64,000 bases of DNA. It comes from Nilaparvata lugens. Taxonomy: Eukaryota; Arthropoda; Insecta; Hemiptera; Delphacidae. Below the pieces are notes generated by a model. That model was given only the letters and a program-made list of their open reading frames with translations. It was not told the origin of the DNA and searched no databases. The stretch spans positions 46,919,992 through 46,983,991 of the forward strand of contig NC_052507.1 of NCBI RefSeq assembly GCF_014356525.2, read 5' to 3'. Made by a program: the position numbers and the translations under genes. Shown in pieces: positions 23,033-37,900 of the stretch. Position 1 is the first letter of the stretch. Each line of letters opens with the position of its first letter.

Positions 23033-23164
23033 ATGTCTGAGTTTGATGTGGAGCTGTTGATTACTGCAGTTTGCAACCGACCTGCTCTTTGGGATGAAAG
23101 TCTTGACATCTACAAGGACCGGAATGAAGTCACCAAAAGTGGGATGGATGTTAAAAAGAAATAG
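23033..23164 (+). pseudogene. truncated MADF-domain protein gene (43 codons), unit 3
   Basis: Same 43-codon frame as at 19670-19801, with five amino-acid changes (for example DKS to DES, KSW to KSG, MEV to MDV) and the same stop. The change of the conserved Trp suggests relaxed selection. Confidence 0.75.
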
Positions 23165-23783
23165 TCAATAATTGCTGGTAATTTAAAGTGATATTCAATG
23201 ATTTGAACCTGATAAATTGGATTGTTGAATGACAACTGAAATTTAGTGAATTCAACTGTACAACATTCCTTTTCCTCCTATTTTATTGGGTGATGAGTGG
23301 AGATGATTTATGATTTCATATTTGGATTCATCTTTTCATAGTTCAATATTTTTTTGGGAAACTGGAACTTTTAAAAATTGAAAATGTTTATGTTTAAACT
23401 TCTCAGGTGTTCAAAAACTTCTTGAAACCTTTGCCTGTCCCTTTGTGAGGCAGGAGTATTATTATCTTAGTACGTTTACTATATAGGGTAATCATATGAT
23501 AATGGAAAGCTTTATTAAAAACAGCTATAACTCCCTTGTTTTCGGGTATTTTTGAAGAAAATGGGACTTACGCTTTAAAGAATTTGGGGTCGCTGAATCC
23601 AAATCCGAAATCAAAAATCTTCTATCTATATTTTTAAGGAAGTTAGACTTTGAGGAAAAGTGATGAGTCATACTTTGAGCATAGTCGGCGTAGTTGTTAG
23701 ATCTGTCAGCTTATTTGTAAGATCCCCATGTGGAAGTACAGGAGAGCTGCAAAATATGAAATATGATCCGAAATATGAAATAA

Positions 23784-24157
23784 AACCGAAGTTTTATAAC
23801 AAAGTTACACAGTGTGAACGTAGCTTAACAGTGCAAAATATTCATTTATTTGAATCAATATTTATTTATAAAATAGAATAAAGCTGGGTTTACACCAAAG
23901 TTATAAACAAAATGTTAATAACTTAATCCTTATAGATTCTATTTGTTTGAACATATCTTATCATACACATGATGAACATATGTGTTTGTCAAGTTCCGTT
24001 CAATCTAATAAGGATTAAGTTATTAACATTTTGTTTATAACTTTGGTGTAAACCCAGCTTTATTCTATTTTATAAATAAATATTGATTCGAATGAATGAA
24101 TATTTTGCCCTGTTAAGCTGCGTTTACACTGTGTAACTTTGTTATAAAACTTCGGTT
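23784..24157. repeat. 374-bp near-perfect palindrome of MITE sequence
   Basis: Two arms of about 150 bp (23784-23933 and 24008-24157) around a 74-nt centre at 23970. An inner 180-bp element (agctgggtttacacc ... ggtgtaaacccagct) is nested in an outer one whose ends read gtgtaactttgttat. Confidence 0.9.
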
Positions 24158-27100
24158 ATATAACAACTTTAACAAAAATGTTATAAAAATGTAACTTGTT
24201 ACATGTAACTTCGGGTTTTAAAACATAATCTCGTGTTATATAAACAGTTTTCCATTAGCTACGTTCACACTGTGTAACTTTGTTATAGAACGTCGGTTAT
24301 ATATAACAAGTTTAACAAAAATGTTGTAAATTCATGTAACTTATTACATGTAACTCCGTGTTTTATAACATAATTTCGTGTTTTATAACAAGTCCTTTCC
24401 CGCACGATGTCGGTAAAGATCAAAGAAAAAATATAACTTTGTTACATGTAAAATGTGTTATAAGAACGTTTTACTACTTAAAACATGTTACAACTTATAG
24501 AATGGGTTGAAATAGGTGGTGGGGGAAGTAGCTCTGAATCATCAGCTGCTTGGCAGTTGTTGACACTTGACATTGGTGATTGCATGCGCGGATCCGATCG
24601 GTGCGATCGCCCCCCCCCCCCTAAAACTTTCCAAGAGGTGTTCGAAAAGCTACAGTTACAATTATAGACCAGTCAATATAGAAATGAAAAAGGGGATGTA
24701 CTTGGATTTTATATTGTGGTTCTAATTTTTCAATATATTGTTTGGATACATAAAAGAAGTCCAGAACTAATTTTTACATGCAAAATTACCTTGTGCTAGA
24801 TACACGATGGCCCAAAAACCTCGTATTTTCGGCTCATTTTCCAGTTTTTAGTTATTTCCGCCAAATTCTGTAATCGGACACAAAAAATAGTTTTCGCCTT
24901 TTTTAGATCATGAAATTCTTAATACTCTATTGTCATCACATTAAGATTTCGCACCATGATATGAGTTCATTAGATCATGTTCTATGAGAATCACCCGTTA
25001 GATGCTCTTAATTTAGTGGAGAGGCGCGCATAAGGACACCTCAAGGATCAACATTTTAAACACTCCTAACTTTCGATACAATCATCAGATCGCATCATAG
25101 GCTACTACAGCTCATTCTCTTTGGCTCGTCGAGGCGGTTCAATTCATACATCATAAGTCAAATTCGGTCAAAAAACAAAAATTCATCCTTTTGAGTGTAC
25201 TTTTATATTTCAATACACAAAAATAACCAATTTCTGTATTCAAAGCTATATTATAGCTTTTTATAGTAATTCTGCACAGAGTATAATTATAGTGAGGTCT
25301 ACATTATAATGGCAGTGTTGGATTAGCAAAGGTATTGCTACCCTTGTCTAGCATTCAACTAAGCGAATAGCGCTATCTCTTTCCTACTTTGCTCTGTTGT
25401 CAGATCGTCTTTTGACAATGTAGAATTGATAATTAATTTCATTTCATTTATGGCCAATTAGGATATTCAAAACATATTACAAAATCTTTATAATATGACA
25501 TGTCATTAAAAATATAAATAAATAAGCATAATTACTCATACATATACTTGAATAAAATTAAAATAAAACATAAAATCTAGGCATCACCAGCAAAAAGAAA
25601 ATCTTTGCCCGCTGGTAACAAAATATTTCATGAAATTCTTAATACTCCATTGTCATCACATTAATATTTCGCATCATGATATGAGTTCATTAGATCATGT
25701 TCTATGAGAATCACCCGCTAGATGCTCTTAATTTAGTGGATAGGCGCGCATAAGGACACCTCAAGGATCGAAATTTCAAACAATCATAACTTTCGATACA
25801 ATTATCAGATCTTATTGTACCACAGCTCTTTCTTCTCGGCTCGTCAAGACGGTTCAAAAAATGCATTATGAGTATTCATGAGTCGAATTCGATCGAAAAA
25901 TATGAAATTCATTCCTGAGTGTAGATTTTAACCAGTATTTCAATACACAAAGAAATGACCAATAGTTCAGAGCTCGGTTACCCATTATTATAAAAAAAGA
26001 CTTGATCTTGAATTTTAGAATTAAATTTGAATTTTTCTCCTCTTTTAGTTACTGTAAACGGAAGAATATGATCGTAATGAGATAATAAGATTCGATCATA
26101 AAACATCAAGAAATCGAAGATTCTTTTGTCATATTAACGGTCTAGGAAGTGCTATGATAGGAAACAGTGATTCAAGATGAATTTTAGGCAACTGAGCTCG
26201 TAGAGGACGGAATTGTCTACAATTTGGAATCAATCATAAGTTTCTATGATGTATCAGACTCATTTTAGGGAATCGAAATTTTTCAAATCGGCTGTAACTT
26301 TCTAATAATACTGGAATCGAGAGTATTCTTCATTGTAGTGGAAAGAGGAAATACTTTTTCCTACAGTTACCTTGAAAAGTGGCCATTCCTGCACTGATTA
26401 CAGAACGCAAAGAATCACTTTTCCGCTCTAGTGCGGGAAAATTTTTTTCTGCACTCCAGATTTGCAACATGGCAACACAAAATAGTTGGTGGGTTATATG
26501 GAGGATTAGTGCACAAAAACAAAAATTAAGTTGGTAACAATGACTGTGGTTAGATTTAGATAAGAATCATTTCAATGGCTACCCTACATTTATGATAAAA
26601 TCCCAATCTAGAAATCCAAAACAAGAATAATGTTCATCTAAATCATAATTGAATAATCATCATTCACGAATTCCCATCATTTAATAAGAAATAATAGTTC
26701 TTTTCCATTGATAATTATTATTTCAACTGCAAGCAATGAGAAAAGTAGCAAATAAACATTATAAAATTCGAATTTTGAGGTTAAATGATTACCGTTCGAT
26801 ATCCATATAAATAAAAAAACATAAGAATACTACAATAAATATTCTTTTGTTGTCTATGTTATTTTATAAATATTTTTCAGTTTACTTTGAGCATTTTTCT
26901 CGGTAATTTGAGCAAAAGTCTAAATTTCTGAATCCTGTTTCAGTAGTTTTTAGCTGGATGAAACAAACTCAGGTACTATTCTTCCCGCTAGGTCGCGCAC
27001 TTGTCGGTTCAGCCATCTTGCAGCTATCCCAATCAGCTGTTGGCGTGTATTTTGTGAATTTTGATGTGTTTTAATGTGAATTTTTTGTTCTATCCGTATT

Positions 27101-28900
27101 TTTTCTGATTCTTGAATGAATAAAAATTAGAACTTTGGCTGAGAATTTTCAACTCCAATTGGATTATTATTTTTTAAATGAATTAAGGTTGTTATTAAAA
27201 ACAGCATCACACACACATACAAACATTTGATGGATTCCAGCCATCATTTTACCCATAATTCGATGGTAACTTCATATTCAATGGTAATTGTAGGAAAAAT
27301 TTAATGTGAAATACGTGCGCAAAGTTACTCTGCTGCACTCAAGAAGCCATTCCGCCCTCGCCTACGGCTCGGGCATAAACGTTTCTTTCGGTGCAGCAAA
27401 CTGTCACTTTGCGCACTAGTTGCACAAATAACTATTCCACATCCTTACTAGATTTTGAAATTCTATCCGAAGTATCTCCCAATATGCAACTTTGAATATG
27501 GAAATTCGTCATTTTTTGTGAATTGAAATACTGGTTAAAGTACACTCAAGGATGAATTTCTGATTTTTTCATCGAATTTAATTTATGATGCGTGCGTGAT
27601 TTGGAACCGCCTTGACGTGCTGAGAAGAATGAGCTGTGGTACGATGAGATCTGATCATTTTTCAAAAGTTATGAGTGTTTGAAATTTTGATTCTTGAGGT
27701 GTCCGTATGCGCGCCTTTCCACTAAATTTATTCTTTATTAAATTAAGAGCATATAACGGGTGATTCTCATAGACATAATCTAATGAACTCATATCATGGT
27801 GTGGAATCTGAATGTGATAACAATGGAGTTGTTGATGATGATTGAAGCAAAAACTCAGGTGATTTCCAAAATACAAGGATCATTGTTGTCAGGTTTACCT
27901 TTAAATTTATATGAAATAGAGCCATCTACCTGTAGAGCACAAAATTACGTTCAGAGGAATCTCGAATTATACATTTAAATGGTGACAATCGGAAGATATT
28001 GTAGATCAAAAACTAAAATTAAGTTTTTCTTAAAATTTTACTTATTTTTGAAAAATTGTAACTCAGTACTCATTGAAGATAGGAAGTTCCGATTAATCTC
28101 ATTTTATTAGGAATTTCATAATCTAAATAAAAGGCGGGAGCAAATTGTTCTGATTCTACAGGATTTGGCGGAGATAACTTGAAACAGGAAAATGAACCGA
28201 AAATAAGAGGTTTTTGGGCCAATCTGTATGTAGCACAAGAAAATTTATGTATCCAAACAATATATTGGAAAATCAGGACTACAATAAAAAATGCAAACAT
28301 GGAGATTTTGCAAACACTTAAAAACCGCCGATTCATGTAGTTGCATCACAATATTTTATACTATCGTTATTCAAATTGCATTCAATCTTCATTCTCACTA
28401 ATCATTATCATACTTTGTAAAATTCGTTGAATAAATAGCAATACTGTCATTTATTGTAAATTAGTGTATAAACCAGAATATATTGTAACATACTGAGACA
28501 TACAAACGGGAGGCAAAATTCGTCCAAATTGTCTTGCTACCAATAAATTGCTACTGCTCTTTAGTGATATTCACTTTAAACTGTCAGCATTAGTTGAAAG
28601 AGAACAGCATTGATGCTATTTATAAGTATGCTGATACACAGCCAATGCTCTATGATGGCATTCATCATTAACTGTCAGCATTGATTGAACGGGAACAGCA
28701 TTGATATCATCGTCTGGAGTCGCCATGATGACTGTCAATTATGGAGACTCACAAACTGATGTTTTTGTTTTTCAAACATGTTACAAATTCCTTTTTGTCT
28801 ATCAAGCTTTTGTTGTATGACAAAAGTTTTATAACTTATTCATCTAACAAAAGTTACATATAACCTGTTACATATAACAAAGTTACACAGTGTAAACGCT
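24118..28900. mobile_element. 4.8-kb composite non-autonomous DNA element
   Basis: The left end cgtttacactgtgtaactttg and the right end, its complement ending at 28900, form TIRs of about 28 bp. Inside are a tandem repeat of the end (24118-24250, 24255-24390), inverted arms (about 24720-24900 against 28130-28340) and a ~170-bp block present three times (24909-25098, 25629-25800 direct; about 27600-27826 inverted). No transposase frame was seen. Short frames inside are chance. Confidence 0.55.
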
Positions 28901-31900
28901 TTATGGTGTAAACTATACAAGTGAAATAGACGCACCCAATAAGAGACCATGCATTCTGGAGAAGTGCGAAATGAAATCTGCGCGTCCATTCCGCCCGTAT
29001 AGTTGGGAGTTATACGAACTACCTAGTGTTTGTAGTGTTGACCTACCAACTACTCAATAATCTCTATTTTTTCTTCCTGAATATTTATTCGTCCAAGGTT
29101 GATGAGTTTCTCTTTTTGTGGATTCACTGAACCTTCAGCATTTAGCCACTACAACCTAGAACCTTTCAGATGGTACTTATTCAGGTAACTTGAAACTCTA
29201 TGCTCAAAACTCACAACTAGATACGTTCAACAGCTCATAATTTAAGCTCAGATGATAAGCTTAATATTATATGATTAAGAATCAATCAAATATCCTTCCA
29301 AGACTGAATATCGATCTAATTTACCTTAGTAAAAATTGAATCTTATTCTCTTCAAATTTGAAAATCCGTTTATATTTAAATTACATTAGCTCAAGTTAGT
29401 CTTGATTGTTTCTAGTTGTATGAATATGATGTCTCACAGAACCCTCATTGCCTTTTTCCATCATTATTCCACTCTCTTCATGATTTGAAGCTTGATGCTC
29501 TTTCCTGAAATTTTATATCAGAGATCGAATTCCTGATATTTTAAATAAGCTATTACTGATATTCTGTATCAGACAATTCTTATAAGATATTCCTAATACT
29601 GTATTTCATATAACGAATATAAGTAGAATAATGCAATAGTATATTACAGTTTTGTGGGAAATTTACCATAAGGTTCGAATTTTCAAATAAGAAGGATTAA
29701 GAAGGATGGTAGGATATTACATTATCAAAACAAAGCAGTATCTATAAAATGATTTCGATATGCTAGGACTTAATCAGATAATATCTGCTGGAGGAAGCTG
29801 ATGGAAAAATCAATACAAATAAAAACCCATGATTCACTAGGGGAGCATACTTCACATTTATTTATAAAAATTCAATGAAATAGTCCAATGAATTATATTA
29901 GAATTTTATATATACTGCCAAATTTTAATATTATAATATATATTGTTTGATGAAATGAAAACACATTCTCATGATTGTTTAGAATCTTATTTGATACTGT
30001 ATTCCTACAATACAGAGATGTGACTAATATACCAATGAAGCATGCAAGACATCAGCAAACTGTTATGTTGTAAATACATGAAGTACATTGTTCTTAATAT
30101 TATTTCAAAACAAAATGAAACAATAATCTGTTTAATGAAATTGTCGTAATAATAATATTAATATATTACCAGTTAAGGTAAACAGAATAACTGTCAGCAT
30201 AATAACAATCTTATTTTAAGTGGGAGAGCGTCGTGAAGCGAATGTTTTGCGATCAATTGCAGACCTGTCGAATTCGGCTTGCATGCTTTGGTTATGCGCC
30301 AACGGTCTATGTAGGGCCGATTTTATCATTTTCTAAAAAAATCAATTTTTGTGATTGAAGGCACTTTAGATCGGACGAGATGGCCCTTTGTGTGTATTTT
30401 TGGAATGAATGGAGTATCGAAAATCAAACTGGATTTCGTATCACAATTTTTTATAACTGCAGTAATTATTAAGATTTTGAGTTGCCTTCATACTATTGCA
30501 ATCCTGTATGTTGTGCATAAAATGTCCATTTTTTCATCAAGAAATTTAAACAAAAATTTTCTGGTTATTTCAGTCATTTGAGAACATACAATCGAAATTC
30601 GACAGGGTCTGCAATCATTTGGCTACATGTTTAACAAGATAAAATAACAAGAACTGGAAGTATTGTACAACAGAACACTCCCTAGACCATAATACACAGA
30701 CACCAATAAAAAGCTTACAATATCAACAAATGAACGAACCATTATCAATCAATAAAACCAATAGTAATAAATATAGCCGATGCCAACCATAGTCAACCTT
30801 ATTTTGACCTTTTACATTGGTTACAATGATTTGCAAAACCTTCGAGTTTTATTAAATTTGACACTGTATAATCCAAGTATTATCAAATATGTAGACACCT
30901 GAAACACATGAGCAAGCATTGATAGGATCAACTCTCAAGATTGAATACTATATGAACGTTTATTAGTATCACTCTCAATGCTTGATATTATATTGCAGAG
31001 CTTCACACTTCACATTTGTTCTTGGAAAATGATTTTTATAAAATTCCATAACAACTCCATTGATTTTTCACCATGAATATGTGTTATACAATTGGACGTT
31101 TTTATTTTTGAAACAATTTTGAATCATGAATATATAAGTATGAAATAAGTTGATGGAATAAGAACATCTTTCCACCAGAAACTTGTAGTTTTGAATGGGA
31201 AAAGTTTGTTATTAGCAAGTAGGTTTTCCTCTTAGTAGGAAAAGAGGTCGATTGAAAAATCGTATACGGAAATTTTGTTGGAAGATTATCAAAAGCTTTG
31301 TGTTATTGCAATAACTCTGAAATCTTGGTGTGATTTGAATTTATTATTCTATAAGAGTATTATTTGATAAACATTATCAGATCAGGAGTTATTTTTTTAA
31401 GACACAAGCTTGTAAAGGATTTAAAACTGTATTACGCTCTCTAATCGAGATTTCATTTGGATCAAACCGTTATGAAGTTGTGAGAATTTCTAAATGTTGT
31501 GTGAGGTTGGCATGGCTGGGGTCTGGGAGTGTTTGAGACTGCCTTAACAAATTAACTTAGGCCTGGATAAGTTTCACAACGCTAAAATTGTTTGGACCAA
31601 CAGGGAACATATACTACATCTTCAACACTCAAAAATGAACTGACTATCTTAAAATACGGACTAGAAGTACGCGAAACAAAAACATCCTGTATATTTTAAC
31701 ATTACTAATACTGAGCTCATGGCTATAACCAGATATATATCGTATTATAATAATATTGTATTACGGTTGTGGTTAGCGAATGCAAATCATAATGGAATAC
31801 ATGTATATACTTCCATAACAGAAATTTAAAAAAATATGAACACAATATAATATGCTTTCCAAAACACGTGAATTTTTTTCTTCTACAGCAACTCATTAAC

Positions 31901-34900
31901 ACTAAGTAGTTAAAAATTTCTTTTTTGTCATATATAAGAAAATATAGAATTTAAGGCAGATTTTGGTTAAAAATTACACACAATTTTTTTCACTTTTTGG
32001 CTTAACGATATTTTAATAAGATAAGGCGCGAAGGTGCTTTTTTTTAATAAGCTTGTACTCTTGTGTGAACAGGGACCTTTTTTATAATTTTTTTGAACAA
32101 GGGGATTCCTAAACTTTGCCAAGACATTGATTGATCTTTGTTCTGTAAATGATAAAAATTGCTAGGAAAAAATTAAGCATAACAAGGGCGGGAGTAGTTT
32201 GTGAGTAAATAAACGTCGGATTAATCGGGAGAGAAATGAATAAAAGCAGCACCCTTTGATGATCGGAAGTAGATAACAGCGGCTCCGAAACAATGGTTTG
32301 TGTGCAAGTTGAACTGAACCTTAATTACACCTGAACGTTTGAAATTGTATACCTTATTAATATCCGAGAATGTTCTAATCGAAATGAATAGAGTAGCTGA
32401 AAACCAATTGCCAATTATATTATCATCGTTATGTTAGTTGAGTTCTGTATCGTACTGTAAAAGTTGAAACTAAAGTTAAAAGTTAGTTGCTGCGAGACTG
32501 GCGTCTCGTATGGATAAATAGATAGATTTATGAGATACAAACCACCCACTGAAACAAACATTACTTCCTTCAGCAATGCCAATGCCGTCGTGTTCGCAGG
32601 AAGCGCGCAGTGGGCGCGCACACATCGCGCGCACTCACCGCGCACGCCTCCAATTCGCTATACAACAGCCATAATTAATAAGAAATCGGTAAGACTACTG
32701 GGGCAACAATTACAATGGATAACAATGGAACAGAGGAGCTGGTGGAGACGAGACCACTAGATCGGCCAACTAAATCCGTCAACTTCAATTATTATTATTA
32801 TATAAAATACAGTCATAATCAAAAGTTAAATTACGTATATAAACAAGAATGTCGCCTCGATTGGCGAATTTTGTTGTTGTTGTTGTTATTTATTGGCTGG
32901 GTGCTGAGTGGTGTGCCTGACTCAATTCATAGCAAATTCATAACCAACTTCTCGTCATCTCTACTCGTACATTCCCCAAACATCCTCTATCCCTAATAAG
33001 TTTGATACAGAACTCCATCTATCTACTATTTATAGAATCACCATCTAACAGAAACAGACATAAAACCAAATCACCATTTATTATTGAAATACTTAATATT
33101 GTTGTGCAACTCGTTACAGTTGCAACCATAATAATCATTATAATATTACTCATCACCATTACACTATTCAACAGTACTTGAACTGTAATGCATATTATAG
33201 TTTTCTCACAAGTATAATATTTACAACATCCCTGTTTCTGTAATAAAACTATAATAGATCGTACAGACATTTTCTTGTTCTATTTGAAATAATCTTTTGA
33301 CGTTGTTTATCCATGAAATAAGTGGTTAATGTAAACTTGAAACCTGATTCGAAGTGTTTCAATGTTATTGGGGTCACAATGTGTAGATTGATTTCTGTAT
33401 CAAAGTATGGAGACAGAGTGACTTGCCGTCGTCCTAAATGGGACTAGTTGGAAGATGGTAAGAGGTAGCCTAGTCCCTGCAATAGTGTACGGTAAGTAAA
33501 AATGTTGGATAGCTCTAGCTGCCTGCTAAAATGAAAGGCAGTGCAGTGACACATTCGAGTTGTTAACTATGAATTGAGACAAGTTCAATAACTATTTGTT
33601 TGACTGAGCTTGTGTGAGGAGAAGCACGTTATCCAACATTGGAGAATTGGTGCTCTATTTCAGATCTTCACATCTTGAAGATTTCAAGCCGATGTTGACT
33701 TTGCCAATATTTTCACAATCAACAAAATGCTGTTCACTCAGTGTTGTTCAATGTTGATCTCATGATGGTTTATAATTTTCACCAGAAAGCGACTGTTGCT
33801 GACTTTTAGAAACGTGCAGCTTTCCATTCACAAGTCACTTGACAAGTTTGTAGTTACAAATTCCAACTCAAACTGCTAACTGAAATGCAAGTGTAGTCTC
33901 ACCAACGAATGAATGCACACTAGGTCATGGGCCATCTCTTCCTCACAATATCCAGCTCATCAAATTGTTTCGACGACTTTGAACATCATCGTTGAATCTA
34001 TCATCTGCATGTATGTGTGTGACCTGCTACTGTTTTGCTACCATTTGAAATCATTATTGAATACGTAAGGATTTGTCAGGCACGAGACAGAGCCAAATTA
34101 ATAACTATTACACGTTAATATTATCCTACATTGTTAATATATATTATCAAAGAAATTTACATAGAAACCATCATTGTGTCAACTGATACTAAGAAGAACC
34201 ATGATTATTGTTGGTAGGTGATTGATACAATAGCTAACATAGTACCAGCTTTTCTTAAAAGTGAAGATAAAAATATTATCATTATTAGTATCGTAATAAA
34301 TATTTTACAATATTGTTGTTGGCTCTGCCTCGGCCTTCTCCATGCTGAAATAACACCGGCGGATTGTAGTATTATTTCTGAGTTACTGTTTTAATAACAA
34401 CAATAATAATATACGATTTTGACGCCGCTATCTCCGTCAAAGATGTTGATGATCTTTCTTGTTATTATTATTGTTGTCAGTTGATTAGATCTGTGTGGAG
34501 CTTTACACTAGTTTGAATGCTTTATTAAAGAAACTAAGATACCGTAATGACAGATCTGTAAACTGTTTACGCTGCTTTCCTTATAGACTGTACAAAGTAC
34601 TCGGTTTCTGTTGGGTCGGACAACTATCTAATTATTATTGGCTAAACTGTGAATTAGCCTGGTGAGGGAGGTGCGGGGCAGAGGGGTTATTGAGGGGGGG
34701 AGGAGGTTCTTAGAGACTTTTGGAGCATTTTATTGCCAACGAGATGTTTGAAAGTTGGCAAAAGGCTCCTGGCTCCTGATGTTGGGCGTTACATAGCCTA
34801 CTTGCGATGTGAAGGTCCCAATATTTTGTCCACTGCTTTGTTGTTACTATTTGCCTAGCACTTTCGATTGGAACCCAAGCACAAACACTTCGTAAAAGTA

Positions 34901-37900
34901 GTCTATATAATATCATTAAATTATTTCATCTTATTTTTTTAAATATAAACACATATTCATTTCATTTAAATATTAAATTCAATATTTTTAATCATATAAC
35001 CCCTAAAGTTTACTGTACAAAATGTTCACAATTCGACACACTAATCTTAAGAGCATCCAATTTGATGTGTGAAAATATCATCGCTTTTTCTTTTTCATAT
35101 TAGTATCAAGCTTCTACGTTAAAATTTTACAAAAGTGGGTTGTAATTGTAACGTTTTATTATCCATTCATCGTCGTAATAATCGTCATCAATGTTATTAG
35201 TATTACATTACTATCGGTACTTGAAATGCTGGTATCAAAATCTCTTGCATGTCGTAGGCTATATAATAGTAGTAGCAGTGTAAAACTTTTAATTTAGTAC
35301 TTATATCACAACTAGTCAAGGAGGAATGCAAGTTTCTTTGTTATCCAATCCACTGCGAGTAACTTGAGATCGACTCTGGCTGCCAGACCGAACAGTCGGT
35401 CTGACAGACCGCATCAAACACACACTACAAACATATGGAAATTAGTTTACAATGATAACACACATAGAACCATCAGATGTAATAAATGAACGTTGTATTT
35501 GACTAGGAATAACTCACCACACCATAAACAAAACTTTTTACAAATTAAAAGTAAGGAGTTGTGAATATTTAAATAAATATAAATAATACGATTATAATAA
35601 TAAGAAATTGCAAAATTATAATAATAATGGAAATGATAAAACAATGAAACTAGACTTTTCTAGGTGAGATCAGGTGATGAAACTAATATAAAACATAAAA
35701 TTATTCTAAATAAAGTGCAGTACAAGTGACCCAAATATAATGTAACAAAAAATGTGTGGTAGTAATATATTACAATTTATTTAATTACAATGATAATTGT
35801 ACAAGATTTATTTATAAGCCTGACACATTTCATTGACGTCTCTCATAGTATATTTTATCAGTGGTGTCTTCCAACGCAGCATTCTAGCTCTCAATGATGA
35901 AACAGTTCTCTTTCAATTGCTATCTTCTTAGTAAATCATCATTCCTAATAATAAAATTCTCTAATAAATACTATTCCAATATATTATTCTACTAGGGTTG
36001 ATTTCGAATGAACTTCCTTCATAAAGCTCATATTGAATACCAAATTGATTGTTAAAAAGTTTATTGATTAGTTTTTCTATCCTAGTGATACGGTAGTAAA
36101 CATGAATGATTGAAGTTTATGAATTGAGAGCAGTCTTGGATGATGATAATTGTGCACATCATTTACGAATAGCATTGCAGTCTTCATCTAAGAATTTACT
36201 TAAAAAAAACATTTGAAATGTCTAAGTGATATACCGTGAGAATGTGACGTAATTTGAGAAAAAATAGTTGAAAAATATTATCTAATTTAGAATGAACTAG
36301 ATTTTTTTGAGAAATTATTCTGTATTATGATGAGATATTATACTGCAGGAAAGAATAATCACAAGAAAATTTAATCTACATTGAAAATTATTTGAGGATT
36401 TAGGGTTTTTGAGGAGTAGAGTGAATTATTCTTGTAATATAATTTTTTTTGTGAGTATATAATTGTGATTATTTGATGATGTAAAATCAATTTGTATAGT
36501 GATGAATGAAAATTGATGAGAATTATTTGTTATTGAGGAGAAATAAATAATAAAATGATATGATTTTGTATTTGAGAGAAATTAAGTAATGGATATCGTA
36601 CTTGGAAATATGAACCGTGTGTTAAACACAATATGATTTGGTAAATTTTTGGACCGATTTTGCTGTTGGGGAAATCTCGGTTTCTACAACAAAATGTCTT
36701 CCTTGACGTTTTTTTATTTGAAATGATTGAGTTGATGATATCTCTTATAAATGTTTCGAATAAGCCCAATGTTGAAAAGTAACGAAGCGCGATTTTAGTA
36801 AAATTATTATTGTTTGAATTATATGTTATTATAGTTATATGCCGATTGAGTGGGGGGTTGAGAGAACCCTGAGATATTTGGTATTGATAGAAGTCGAAAC
36901 AATAATTTTCATCTGAGCAACAAAGAACAGAGAATGGCATTATTATTTAAAAGACGAGTAAATTTTGAAAGTTACATTGATCGCAAATAACTTCATTGGG
37001 GCGAGATAGAAGTACCGTACCGCTTTCAGCGTAATTGCTTTATAAGCTTATAAAAGTTTTCGAGTTTAAAATTAGTCTACTTGTGTCTGTATTGGTTCAG
37101 TATAAAAATCGTATTCTCTAGCTCACTTATCGAACAATGAAATCTTTTGCAAGAGTAACTTCTGGAGTTAAAGACTAGAGTGAATTTTGAATGGCGGCTT
37201 CTCATTTGTTATTTTAATAATTGGAGTCCCTTATGAGCATGTTCAGTTTAATCTGTCATCACTGAGGCTGTATTAAGGAACGTTGAATCCTCTCATTTCA
37301 TCAGTAAAATAATCGTGCAGTGAAACATTTATCTAGTCTCAACTCAATGAACTGGCATATGTGGCTGCGATCGCACTCCACGTGTGTCTGTACTATTGAT
37401 TTGCTTTGAATGGATCCTGGGGGTGGACAGGGTGGGGCCCTAGGGGTGGGGCGGTGGTTGGGGAGATCTCCTCTTCTCTGTTGGTTGGAGTTGGAGTACG
37501 TCTCGCCAATGTTTGGCTAACTCGCGCGCGTAAGTCGGCCAATCCTTGGTTACGGTTCATTGTCTGTGTCTATTGTCTTGCAAATAAAGAGTGGATAGCA
37601 AGTTCCTCCATTGCCTTCCAAAGAATACGCATAATAAACTCTTCTAATTAATATTTATGCAGCTGACCAAACGTTCGGATAATCGGATCATAGATTGAGC
37701 ACTATGATTTACTGTTATCTGTATTCTACTGTATTGTATAAAAAATAATACTATTGCTATGTAAGTAGCGGGGTTATACTTGTGCATCCGTTAGCGATAG
37801 TCATTTACAAACTATTACTCCACTAGACAAAGTAATGTTTATTGTAAGATGACCATCCCCTCTGTCGGGTGTCCGCTTTATGAAAGCGATTCCAGCTCGA

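Larger units (their letters stand above)
22062..23768. mobile_element. long-TIR DNA transposon, unit 3, ends truncated
   Basis: Joined to unit 2 without a left TIR (it starts at the tactgtactatacagta core motif) and cut short in its right arm. It retains the MADF stub and is interrupted by a MITE at 22261-22519. Confidence 0.7.

Noticed and set aside
32605..32650. Short CG-rich patch as a promoter
   Set aside because: Only about 45 bases of GCGC-type simple repeat; no adjacent gene or core promoter motif.
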